Shown here: positions 35,812-43,520 of the stretch, piece by piece
Layout of the letters: each line of letters opens with the position of its first letter
Position numbering within the stretch: position 1 is the stretch's first letter
Assembly (NCBI GenBank): GCA_016794365.1
Contig: JAEUKB010000085.1
Location: 269,658-333,657, forward strand
Origin: Myxococcales bacterium
GTDB lineage: Bacteria > Myxococcota_A > Polyangia > Palsa-1104 > JAEUJZ01
DNA: 64,000 nucleotides
Direction: 5' to 3'
The notes under the pieces: generated by a model
Told to the model about the DNA's origin: nothing
The model's database searches: none
Seen by the model: the letters and a program-made list of their open reading frames with translations, nothing else
Position numbers and translations under genes: made by a program

Positions 35812-35932
35812 CGATTCCTTTCGCAGCGCTCTGGCGATTCCTTTCGCAGCGATTCCTTCCGCAGTGATTCCAGCGATTCCTTCCGCAGCGATTCCTTTCG
35901 CAGCGATTCCTTTCGCAGCGATTCCTTTCGCT
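35811..35932. repeat. 15-bp GCGATTCCTTTCGCA array
   Basis: Units start at 35811, 35834, 35849, 35873, 35888, 35903 and 35918. Most are 15 bases apart; a truncated unit lies at 35864. The array begins at the stop codon of the GT4 gene and ends about 100 bases before the next start. On the minus strand it reads as repeated RKESL codons, but no gene is supported there. Confidence 0.88.
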
Positions 35933-36001
35933 TCGCTCCGTCGCAGATTCCCGTTCCCACGCTGTACGGTTTTCCCTCCTTTTTGCTGAATAAAATTGCC
36001 G

Positions 36002-36029
36002 TTGGCTGAAAAAGTCCGGGTGCTAACCT
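36002..36029 (+). promoter_or_regulatory. Promoter for a probable leaderless transcript
   Basis: TTGGCT (36002-36007), 16 bases, TAACCT (36024-36029), then seven bases to the ATG at 36037. No Shine-Dalgarno is found. Confidence 0.45.
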
Positions 36030-36036
36030 TCCTGGC

Positions 36037-37290
36037 ATGAAGATGCCTTGCTTAGCCTCTCGCTTGTCGTCGGAAAATCGCTCTTCTTACTTGCTCTTGG
36101 GGCTGCTTGGAACGCTGCTGTTTGTGCTTCCGCTGCGCGCCCAGGCTGGCATGAAAAACGCAGCTCCGCTCGCGCGGTTTCCGGCGGAAAAAGTTCGCGC
36201 ACTGGCTCCGCTGCTGCGCGCAAGCGATGTGACGCTGATCGAATCGAACGCAGATGGTCAGATGAAGCAGATCTCGATGTTTACGCTGGCTGCGGCGTCG
36301 CCTGCGCAGGTCCGAGACACGCTGCTTGATGCCGCGCGCTACGTAGACATCGTTCGCAACTTCAAGACCTCGAAAGTGACCCCGCGACCCGACGGTACGT
36401 TCGATCACTTTTATGAGCTGTCCTACGGTCTGTTTACGGTCGATGGCACCAATCGCTATGTGTCGCTGCCCGCCGATCCAAGCAGTGATGCACCGCCGGT
36501 CGAGATGCTCGATGTCGATGAAGGACCAAGCGGCACCCGTCACTATCGCTTCGAGTTCTACGGAGCCGCCGGAGCCACCGTCATCGCAATGTACGGCTAC
36601 ACCAACGTCCGCAACTCTGGCGGCGTGGTGGCCAAGCTGTTTGAGCGGGTTCCGCAGCTAGAGCACGGTCTGGCACTCGTGTCTCAAGCCGCGCTGATCT
36701 TGTCGATCAAACAGCGCGCGCAGCAGCTGGCCGGATCGACACCGCTTCTGCCCGCAGCGGGAAATGCGCCTTATGACTTTTTGCTCGAGCGTGGCGTCGT
36801 CGTGCTGCTGCGCTCGCAGAACGGACGGCTTTCGGATCTGAGCATGATCGATCAGAGCAGTGCGCAACCGCTGGGTCTGGCTGCGTGGATCAAACAGATC
36901 GGAAGCTGGTCTGCGTTCGTGCCCACCATCACGCGCAGCGAATCGAGCGGACAGCAAGACGACATCGCGCGCTACGAGCTGGAACAGTCGCTCCCGCTGC
37001 TGAGCTTTCGCACCGGCTACGGAACGCGCGTGAGCGCAGCGAACCAGAGCACCAGCATCGACATGATGGGCTTGTCGGGCGACCTCAAAGGCTCGCGGAT
37101 GCGCTGGGATGTCACACCCGGTCGCAGCATGGCGAGCCAAGTGGTGCTGCGATCCTCGGTTCAGTTCGATCGCGGCAGCTTGGTGATGCGTCAGCTCTAT
37201 AAGACCGAGCCGCTCATGGAATACGGCGTCAACGTCGGCTTACAGCTGGTGATCCTGCGCGGGCTCAAGCTTCGTGCGGAGCAGCGGTAA
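36037..37290 (+). CDS. Secreted protein of unknown function, two similar halves
   Basis: 417 residues with a signal peptide ending near RAQAGM. Two halves (about 45-235 and 240-410) have similar order: a segment such as LLRASDVTLIES or LLERGVVVLLRS, a polar run with FTLAAASPAQVRDTLLD or QPLGLAAWIKQI, then long strands including YELSYGLFTV or YELEQSLPLL. This recalls SRPBCC/START-like lipid-binding folds as a weak similarity only. The 3' end overlaps the convergent deacetylase gene by 51 bases. Function unknown. Confidence 0.75.
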   Translation: MKMPCLASRLSSENRSSYLLLGLLGTLLFVLPLRAQAGMKNAAPLARFPAEKVRALAPLLRASDVTLIESNADGQMKQISMFTLAAASPAQVRDTLLDAARYVDIVRNFKTSKVTPRPDGTFDHFYELSYGLFTVDGTNRYVSLPADPSSDAPPVEMLDVDEGPSGTRHYRFEFYGAAGATVIAMYGYTNVRNSGGVVAKLFERVPQLEHGLALVSQAALILSIKQRAQQLAGSTPLLPAAGNAPYDFLLERGVVVLLRSQNGRLSDLSMIDQSSAQPLGLAAWIKQIGSWSAFVPTITRSESSGQQDDIARYELEQSLPLLSFRTGYGTRVSAANQSTSIDMMGLSGDLKGSRMRWDVTPGRSMASQVVLRSSVQFDRGSLVMRQLYKTEPLMEYGVNVGLQLVILRGLKLRAEQR

Positions 37291-38133
37291 AAACGCTCGC
37301 AGCGCAGCCAGCATCGGCTCGGCATGCGCGGGAATCCCCGGATCATCCCCGAGTCCATCGTGCAGCAGCACCACCGGGCCCGGCTTTCGCACAGACGCAT
37401 CGCGACGAGTCCGAACCGGCAGCGTCGCCCGCAGCCGAGCCAACAGCACATCCCACGGCGGCGCATCGGTGTCCCACACGCCGTAGTCCCAAAAACACAG
37501 CCGCAGTCGCAGCGCAGCCACCGCACGCACGAGCGCCACGTTTTTAAAGCCATGACTTGGGCGATACAGCGCGATCGGCTGACCACAGAGCGCTTCCAGC
37601 TCTTTGCGCGCCGTTCCAAGCGACGCTTGCAGCTCTGCCGAGCGACGGAAAAACGGCAGCCGATGATCCTGACCGTGAAGACCCACGATGTGACCTTCCG
37701 CGAGCATCCGCCGAACCAGCTCTGGCTGTGCCGCCGCTTTCTGAACCAGAACAAAGAACGATGCCTTCACACCGTGCTCGCGCAGCGCATCGAGCACATG
37801 ATCCGTCACACCTAGCGTCGGTCCGTCATCGAACGTCAGTCGCACCAGCTGATCACTCGGCTGCGCAAGCTCGGACAGACTCGCGCGCGCAATGCCCCAG
37901 CGCCAGCGCGGCCAGCGACACCAGCCCGCGTACCCGCCGAGCAAGACGATCAGCGCGCCCAGCCCGACTTGCAAAAGCGGAACGTCTCGCAGCAGCCACA
38001 AGAGCCCACCCAGCGCCGCCACAGCGAGCCCCACAATGCGCACCACCCGCAGCTTGACCGGAGCGGGAACAACCGCCAGCGCTCGTCTCACGGATGACGC
38101 TACTTTCCCTGCGTACGCCGCTTCGGCGGACAC
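37240..38133 (-). CDS. Membrane-anchored polysaccharide deacetylase (NodB family)
   Basis: 297 residues. Two membrane helices (about 28-70) anchor a NodB catalytic domain. Motif 1 is TFDDGPT (100-106). Motif 2 is HGQDH, with metal ligands His153 and His157. Motif 3 is YRPSHGF, and FWDYGVWDTDAP and PVVLLHDG supply motifs 4 and 5. The family removes N-acetyl groups from chitin-like sugars, peptidoglycan or exopolysaccharide in a metal-dependent way. The start is a GTG at 38133, inside an upstream 34-codon gene, so translation may be coupled. The substrate is unknown; peptidoglycan or a surface glycan is likely. Confidence 0.9.
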   Translation of the reverse strand: MSAEAAYAGKVASSVRRALAVVPAPVKLRVVRIVGLAVAALGGLLWLLRDVPLLQVGLGALIVLLGGYAGWCRWPRWRWGIARASLSELAQPSDQLVRLTFDDGPTLGVTDHVLDALREHGVKASFFVLVQKAAAQPELVRRMLAEGHIVGLHGQDHRLPFFRRSAELQASLGTARKELEALCGQPIALYRPSHGFKNVALVRAVAALRLRLCFWDYGVWDTDAPPWDVLLARLRATLPVRTRRDASVRKPGPVVLLHDGLGDDPGIPAHAEPMLAALRAFLPLLRTKLEPAQDHQL

Positions 38134-38204
38134 AAAAGTCCGTTCACCACAATGGTCAGGAACATCTTCACGTAACCAAGCCAGCTACTGTGCGAAGCAC
38201 TCAT
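38100..38204 (-). CDS. 34-residue membrane peptide gene with a strong ribosome site
   Basis: ATG at 38204 with AAGGA seven bases upstream; stop TAG at 38102-38100. The peptide has a polar start (MSASHSSW), one hydrophobic segment (LGYVKMFLTIVVNGLLC), then PPKRRTQGK, an inside-positive end. The last 11 codons overlap the deacetylase start in another frame. It lies between the pseudokinase and deacetylase genes, 60 bases after the pseudokinase stop, in one operon. No relative is known to me. It may be a small membrane protein or a coupling leader for the deacetylase. Confidence 0.5.
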   Translation of the reverse strand: MSASHSSWLGYVKMFLTIVVNGLLCPPKRRTQGK

Positions 38205-38264
38205 CGCTTTGTCCTTTTGGCGCGGCACTATCCCACAGCCTGCGCACAGCGGCTACAGGCACCG

Positions 38265-39749
38265 CTAGCGCTGCTGCCACAAAGACAGCCCACCGAGCGA
38301 CAACGGACCGACAAAGCGCAGCGCCAGCGACTGCATCTGACCGGGCGATAGGACAAGCACCGGGCTCGGCTCGGGCGCAAAGGCCTGGGCATCGGGCGCG
38401 GTACTGACGCGCAGCGACATCGGATCCAGCCGCAGCGTCTGCGCCGTTCCGTTCACCAGCAGCAGCGTCAGCGCAAGACCGTTTTCACTGGCTTCACTGC
38501 GCAGCACCGACACACGCAAGCCGCCCACGCTGCCACGCTCTCCCACACGCAAGTGCAGAGACGAAGCCAGCTCTTTGTGGGGCAGCCGCAGCGTCTCCAT
38601 CATCAGCTTGGGCTTGGGATCGGCCTCGGCTGGCACCTTCGACTGCGGAATCGACGACGGAAGCATCGGATCTGGTGAAGAGCGCTTGCTCAGCAGCCAG
38701 CCTCCTGCGCCCCCCAGGAGCGCCAGCGTGAAGATCAGCCCGATCGGCAGCCAGGCTCGTCGCGGCGGCGGCTTCGGCAGCACATCCACTTGCGGCGCAG
38801 CGTCCCAGGTTGCCGACAGCGACACCGCCGTGGCCGACAGTGGATACAGCGTCTTCGGCAGCGGTCCAAATGACACCGGCCCCGCACTTCCCCACTCACT
38901 GTCGCCAAGGCCCTGGCTCCGCGTCGTCGGTAGCAGTCGTCCCAGCTCGAACCCGATTCGTTCCGCCAGCGCGAGCGGAGCCCCCAGCTGCCAGCGCGCG
39001 TCCCCAAGCTGCTGCACGAGCAGCGCCAGCGTCGGACGTTTTTCCGCAAACAGCGACTGAGCACGTCGCAAAAGCCGAAGCAGCGCATCGGGTAGCGGCT
39101 TATCGATCGGCAACGACAGAAGCAGCGTCGCCAGCGAGTAGACATCCGACGCCGCCATGGCCAGCTTGGCTCCGCGACGAACTTCCGGCGCAATCGGATC
39201 TTCCCCGAGCAGCTCCGACGCAGCGAGCTTGGGCAGCGGCGCAAACGCCAGCACTTGCACACGACCCGCGCTGCTGACAAACACGCAGCTTGCATCGATC
39301 GCTCCGTGTCCACGAAAGCGCCCGCGCTGCGCCAGGTGCTGATGCAGTGCCTGCACACCGCGCGCGGCTTCGTACACCACCGACACCGCCCACCACGCCG
39401 GAAGCTTGCCCGGCAGCGTCTTTGCGATATGCAAAAGATCCACCCCGAGCGGCGCTTCACTGATGGCATACGCCGTCTTTCCGTCGGACTGACCGAACTG
39501 ATGCAGCCGCAACAGGTTCGTGTGACAGCAGCTCCGCAGCGGCTCAAGCTGCGACGACGCCAGATCCGCGACTGCGAACCACTCGACCAGCACCGTGCGC
39601 TCTGCTTGGCCTTCGATTCCGGCCAGCACCGCCCGCTTGCGCCAGCGCTGCCCGAGCGGCGGCACCACTTCGGCACTGACGCGATCGACCGGAATGACCG
39701 GCAGCTCTTGTCCGCCATCGGGAAGCCACAGTCGGTTCGGCAGCGCCAT
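38265..39749 (-). CDS. Membrane-anchored pseudokinase with C-terminal beta domain
   Basis: 494 residues. The first 260 follow the Hanks kinase order but lack catalysis: no glycine loop, the VAIK lysine position reads TVLVEWF, the HRD-N segment reads HGAIDASCVFV and DFG is replaced by AFAPLPK. The later helical half is kept (EVRRGAKLAMAASDVYSLATLLL, KRPTLALLVQQL). A membrane helix (WLPIGLIFTLALLGGAGGWLL) follows a linker, then an extracytoplasmic beta domain (about 395-494) of DUF4352-like character. The likely role is scaffolding or signal transfer. It starts 15 bases after the phosphoesterase gene and is part of the same operon. Confidence 0.82.
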   Translation of the reverse strand: MALPNRLWLPDGGQELPVIPVDRVSAEVVPPLGQRWRKRAVLAGIEGQAERTVLVEWFAVADLASSQLEPLRSCCHTNLLRLHQFGQSDGKTAYAISEAPLGVDLLHIAKTLPGKLPAWWAVSVVYEAARGVQALHQHLAQRGRFRGHGAIDASCVFVSSAGRVQVLAFAPLPKLAASELLGEDPIAPEVRRGAKLAMAASDVYSLATLLLSLPIDKPLPDALLRLLRRAQSLFAEKRPTLALLVQQLGDARWQLGAPLALAERIGFELGRLLPTTRSQGLGDSEWGSAGPVSFGPLPKTLYPLSATAVSLSATWDAAPQVDVLPKPPPRRAWLPIGLIFTLALLGGAGGWLLSKRSSPDPMLPSSIPQSKVPAEADPKPKLMMETLRLPHKELASSLHLRVGERGSVGGLRVSVLRSEASENGLALTLLLVNGTAQTLRLDPMSLRVSTAPDAQAFAPEPSPVLVLSPGQMQSLALRFVGPLSLGGLSLWQQR

Positions 39750-39764
39750 CTGGGCCTACTCCGT

Positions 39765-41252
39765 TTACAGACCGACCGCTTGCGAGCCTGGCCGCCGCTC
39801 TTTCTGCGCAAGATCGAGCAAGCTGTCGTCCGGGCACTCGGTCACGCGCCCCACACCATGCTGCACCGTCGCGACTTTGGGTACATCGCCGCCCAGCTCG
39901 ATCAGCGAAAAGCCATAGCCGCGCGCGTTCTTTTTGCCCGACACCCCCGCGTGAGCCGCCGCCTGCGTCGTCACCAGCCCAACGGAGCCACGTAGCGGAC
40001 GCAGACACGGCGACAGCTCACGCCACGGCAGAAAGCTCTGTCGCTTGCCCTTGGGAACCAGATCGAAGACATCGGACCAGTGCGTGTGCCCGGCCAGGTG
40101 CAGCACCTGAAGACCTTTGCGTCCTCCGTCGATGATCAGACGCTCGAACTCTGCGCGACCCTGATCCATGCGACCAAAGAAGCCGATGCCCGTCGGATTG
40201 ATGCTCTTGTTTAGGACCGCTCGCGACGGAGCATGCGAAAACATCACTACACCACGCCGTCCTTGCGCTGCCGCTCGATCGACATCTTGACGCAGCGTCG
40301 CCAGGCTTTCGCGATGCAGCCCGCGCGTCAGGATCCGCAGCGAGCGCACCGACGGACCGCTATCGAAGCCCACAAAGTCATAGCCTCCGAGCGGCACCGA
40401 GTAATGCAGCAGTGGATGAAACGCCTGCGCAAAATGAACCCAGCCTGCGCCATAGCGACGAACCGGCCTGCGAAAGAAGCCGAACTCGATGTCGTGGTTG
40501 CCCATCACCACCAGCACCGGCGCATTGACGTGTCGCAGCACCTGCTGAGCGCCCAGCTGAAGTCCTTCGGTCTGTCCGCGATCGACCAAGTCTCCCGTCA
40601 CAACCACCAAGTCGGGATGGAGCCGGTTGACCTCGGTGACGACCTCGAACAGCCGTCCCAGGATCTGCCCAGCGCGCCGCGAGCTGCCCTTGCCAACGTG
40701 CAGATCCGACAGGTGAATCACTCGAGGCCGCGCGATCTGCTCGGGATCATCGGCACGCAGCCAGACCGAGTGCGGACTACGCTGCACCGCCGAGCCTTCG
40801 TCCATCACCATCACGTCGTAGCCCCCGGGCGGAGGCGTCTGCACCGTCCGGGCCGCGTAGACCTGCCAGGCCGCACCCTCGGCCATCTTGCGATGCTCCG
40901 TCAGCGACAAGGTCAGTGGATAGCAGCTCGTCGAGGGCTCACCGCGCAAGCACGCCGTCCCTTGTTCGGTGCTGATGTCGGGACGAACCAGTGCCACACG
41001 CGGTGTCACTGCACCTGGACGCGCCAGCAGCTCGACCGCAAACGCCGCGCCCGCCTGCGCAATCACCGGCACCCCGAAGCGAGGCCGCACTAGGCCCACC
41101 TCAGGCGAGGCACTGGTCTGCGCCGGATAGAAGTCTTGGTAGCGCCGCAGGACTTCGTCCATCACCAGGTCGTCACGCAGCGGCAATGGCTTGAGGCAGC
41201 CGACGCCACCCAAGGCAGACAGGATCAGAAGCACAGAAGCAAGGCGAGGCAT
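39765..41252 (-). CDS. Calcineurin-like metallophosphoesterase lipoprotein
   Basis: 495 residues. A signal peptide with lipobox (LGGVGCLK) predicts a lipoprotein. After about 165 residues of unassigned beta-rich sequence comes the phosphoesterase core with full metal motifs: HLSDLHVG, VVVTGDLVDRG, VMGNHDIEFG, FSHAPS and LAGHTHWSDVF. It should bind two metals outside the cytoplasm. GGGAG lies four bases before the ATG. It sits between the YXWGXW protein (18 bases upstream) and the pseudokinase (15 bases downstream). Confidence 0.9.
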   Translation of the reverse strand: MPRLASVLLILSALGGVGCLKPLPLRDDLVMDEVLRRYQDFYPAQTSASPEVGLVRPRFGVPVIAQAGAAFAVELLARPGAVTPRVALVRPDISTEQGTACLRGEPSTSCYPLTLSLTEHRKMAEGAAWQVYAARTVQTPPPGGYDVMVMDEGSAVQRSPHSVWLRADDPEQIARPRVIHLSDLHVGKGSSRRAGQILGRLFEVVTEVNRLHPDLVVVTGDLVDRGQTEGLQLGAQQVLRHVNAPVLVVMGNHDIEFGFFRRPVRRYGAGWVHFAQAFHPLLHYSVPLGGYDFVGFDSGPSVRSLRILTRGLHRESLATLRQDVDRAAAQGRRGVVMFSHAPSRAVLNKSINPTGIGFFGRMDQGRAEFERLIIDGGRKGLQVLHLAGHTHWSDVFDLVPKGKRQSFLPWRELSPCLRPLRGSVGLVTTQAAAHAGVSGKKNARGYGFSLIELGGDVPKVATVQHGVGRVTECPDDSLLDLAQKERRPGSQAVGL

Positions 41253-41270
41253 GGCACTCCCTTTGACAAA

Positions 41271-42905
41271 CTACAGGAACGGAGCCGGTCGGCCCCCACG
41301 CGGCTGTGGCGCGGGCTGTGGCGACGGCGCAGGACGCGGCGACGGCTGAAACACCGGCGAGGGACGCTGCTCAAAACTCGGTCTCTGCTGCACTGGCGGC
41401 TGCGGCGCGGGCATCGGTGCAGGCTGCGGACGAGGCTCCCAGCCCGGCTTCTGCTGCACCGGCGGCTGCGGCGCAGGCATCGGCGCGGGCTGCGGACGCT
41501 GGTCCCATCCAGGTCTCTGCTGCACTGGCGGCTGCGGCGCAGGCATCTGCGCGGGCTGCGGACGCTGTTCCCAGCTCGGCCTCTGCTGCACTGGCGGCTG
41601 CGGCGCAGGCATCGGCGCGGGCTGCGGACGCTGTTCCCATCCAGGTCTCTGCTGCACCGGCGGCTGACCATACGGCGGTGGATTTCCTGGTCGCTGTTCC
41701 CATCCGGGACGCTGTTCCCATCCAGGTCTCTGCTGCACCGGCGGCTGACCATACGGCGGCGGATTTCCTGGTCGCTGTTCCCATCCAGGACGCTGTTCCC
41801 ATCCGGGTCTCTGCTGCACCGGTGGCTGACCATACGGCGGCGGATTCCCCGGTCGCTGTTCCCATCCGGGTCTCTGCTGAACCGGTGGCTGACCATACGG
41901 CGGCGGATTTCCTGGTCGCTGATAGATCGGGGCTGGACGATGATAGACCGGCGGATACCCAGGCCGAGGCGCAGTCACCACCGGACTCGCTCCCCACTGA
42001 GGCCGATGATACGGCGTGTAATAGGAGCGCTGCACAAGCGGCACCCCAGGCCGCACCACCACATGCGATCGCGGCAGCGCGACCTGAATCGACCCAAGCG
42101 GCGCAGGCACCACGCGCACGCCCGGCAGGTGATGCAGCGGCGGACCGACCACAACTCGCGTCGTCCCAATCGAGCGGAAGTCCGTCGTGATGACCGTACG
42201 GCTCCACAGGCTCGGCAGGAACGTCATCGACACGCGGTTGAGGCGCGGCGCCAAGATCTCACCCGCCATCACGAAGTTCCACGGGTTGTGGCGCAGGCCC
42301 AGCACCGGCCGAGCGATCACCACTCCACGCGGCGGCAGCGGCGCCCAGCCGACGTGACCACCACCCGAGCGCCAGTGAACCCAGGCCGGTCCCCAGATCC
42401 GACCCGGAACCCAGGTCCAGCCGTAGCCGGGCATTGTGATCCAGCGACCATAATGGAACGGAGCCCAGCCCCAGTTCCACTCCGACACCCAGGTCCAGCC
42501 GTAGTCGGTGTAGTTCCAGCGTCCGCCGGTGTAATAGGGCGAAAAGTCGCTGCCGACCACTTCCTGCGACGGAACCCAAACCTGGCCGTACTGCGCGCTC
42601 TGGACCCACTGACCGTAGGGAGCCAGCGCATCGCGAAAGTCTTCGTACGCAGCCGGATCGTAGCCGTCGTCGATGCTGCTGTAGCTCTTGTAGTCTTCGT
42701 CTTGGCTACAGTCGTAGGACTGGTTTTCGTCGTCGAAACACACGCCATCGGGCGGCGGCTGATAGATCTGGCTTGGATCGGCTTGGGCAACCTGGCTGGG
42801 ATCTACATCGTCATAGCTCGGATAGTCGCCAGGGCCATCGGCTTTGGCCGACGCAGCGACGCCCAGGACCGATACACACAGCAGGGCACGCAGGGTGAAG
42901 TTCAT
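41271..42905 (-). CDS. Secreted YXWGXW (DUF6600-type) protein with Pro/Gln repeat tail
   Basis: 544 residues. The signal peptide ends near ASAKAD. Residues about 90-200 contain repeated aromatic units: YGQWVQS, YGQVWVP, GGRWNYTDYGWTWVS, WNWGWAPFHYGRW and GYGWTWVPGRIWGPAWVHW. These define the YXWGXW/DUF6600 type, often linked to surfaces or stress. The last 220 residues are a repeat of QQRPGWEQRP and NPPPYGQPP units, then QPAPMPAPQPP units, probably disordered and possibly wall-spanning. GTAGGAG lies upstream of the ATG. It heads the operon running down to the deacetylase. Confidence 0.85.
   Translation of the reverse strand: MNFTLRALLCVSVLGVAASAKADGPGDYPSYDDVDPSQVAQADPSQIYQPPPDGVCFDDENQSYDCSQDEDYKSYSSIDDGYDPAAYEDFRDALAPYGQWVQSAQYGQVWVPSQEVVGSDFSPYYTGGRWNYTDYGWTWVSEWNWGWAPFHYGRWITMPGYGWTWVPGRIWGPAWVHWRSGGGHVGWAPLPPRGVVIARPVLGLRHNPWNFVMAGEILAPRLNRVSMTFLPSLWSRTVITTDFRSIGTTRVVVGPPLHHLPGVRVVPAPLGSIQVALPRSHVVVRPGVPLVQRSYYTPYHRPQWGASPVVTAPRPGYPPVYHRPAPIYQRPGNPPPYGQPPVQQRPGWEQRPGNPPPYGQPPVQQRPGWEQRPGWEQRPGNPPPYGQPPVQQRPGWEQRPGWEQRPGNPPPYGQPPVQQRPGWEQRPQPAPMPAPQPPVQQRPSWEQRPQPAQMPAPQPPVQQRPGWDQRPQPAPMPAPQPPVQQKPGWEPRPQPAPMPAPQPPVQQRPSFEQRPSPVFQPSPRPAPSPQPAPQPRGGRPAPFL
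41380..41930. repeat. Tandem repeats in the tail of the YXWGXW gene
   Basis: Two unit types encode NPPPYGQPPVQQRPGWEQRPG (five to six units, upstream in the gene) and QPAPMPAPQPPVQQRPGWE-like units (four to five, nearer the 3' end). Copies are nearly identical at the DNA level, so recombination and length change are likely. Confidence 0.85.
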
Positions 42906-43058
42906 AGATAGAGGCTCCTACAGCGTAAAGACGAGTGTACGCGCGCCGAGCTTCAATCGGCAGCCCAAGCTGTTTCACGCATCAAAAATTGGCCCGTGCG
43001 CCGCTCCTTTGCCTTCTACAGAGTCGGTCCGTCTGGACGGACGATTTTCGGCGGCTGC

Positions 43059-43520
43059 CTAGAAGTGACTCTTGGCGGTTTCCAGTGCGGCACGAACCTT
43101 GGGGCTGCTGCGAATCGGATCGAGCGCAAAGTCCGGCCTGCGACGCAGCACTTCTGTGAAGCTACCAACTGCAAGTTCCAGCTCGCCCAGCGCGACGTAA
43201 CAGGTTGCCAGTAGCTCATAGATCGCAATCTGCTGATCCAAGGACGGCTGCGTCTCGGCGAAGGTCTTGGTCAGCGCGATCACCGCGTCGCTGTACTGGC
43301 CTTTTTGCGCTTGGCCGCGCGCGGCGGCAATTCGGGACTCGATGCGGCCTCGATCTTCTTTGACAGGTCGCCCATCTTCCCGAGGAATCGTCGCCAGCGC
43401 CTTGGCTCGCAGCGGAGCCACCTTGCGCACCGGACCCGCTTTTGGCATCGGTCCCGCCGCAGCGACTGTCCACACTGGCCACAGCCCGACGAGCCCAGCC
43501 CATACCCAAAACACTCGCAT
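43059..43520 (-). CDS. Small periplasmic TPR-like protein
   Basis: 153 residues. Signal-like N-terminus ending near VAAAGP. The remainder is helical with one TPR-like pair: GQAQKGQYSDAVIALTKTF, then ELLATCYVALGELELAVGSF and EVLRRRPDFALDP. It overlaps the upstream kinase gene by one base (TGATG) and must be translated with it. A kinase/TPR pair suggests a receptor-like accessory, which I infer from context. Confidence 0.7.
   Translation of the reverse strand: MRVFWVWAGLVGLWPVWTVAAAGPMPKAGPVRKVAPLRAKALATIPREDGRPVKEDRGRIESRIAAARGQAQKGQYSDAVIALTKTFAETQPSLDQQIAIYELLATCYVALGELELAVGSFTEVLRRRPDFALDPIRSSPKVRAALETAKSHF

Noticed and set aside
35808..36038. Gene on the minus strand made of RKESL repeats
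   Set aside because: The frame starts inside the next gene, has no ribosome site and is explained by the 15-bp DNA repeat.
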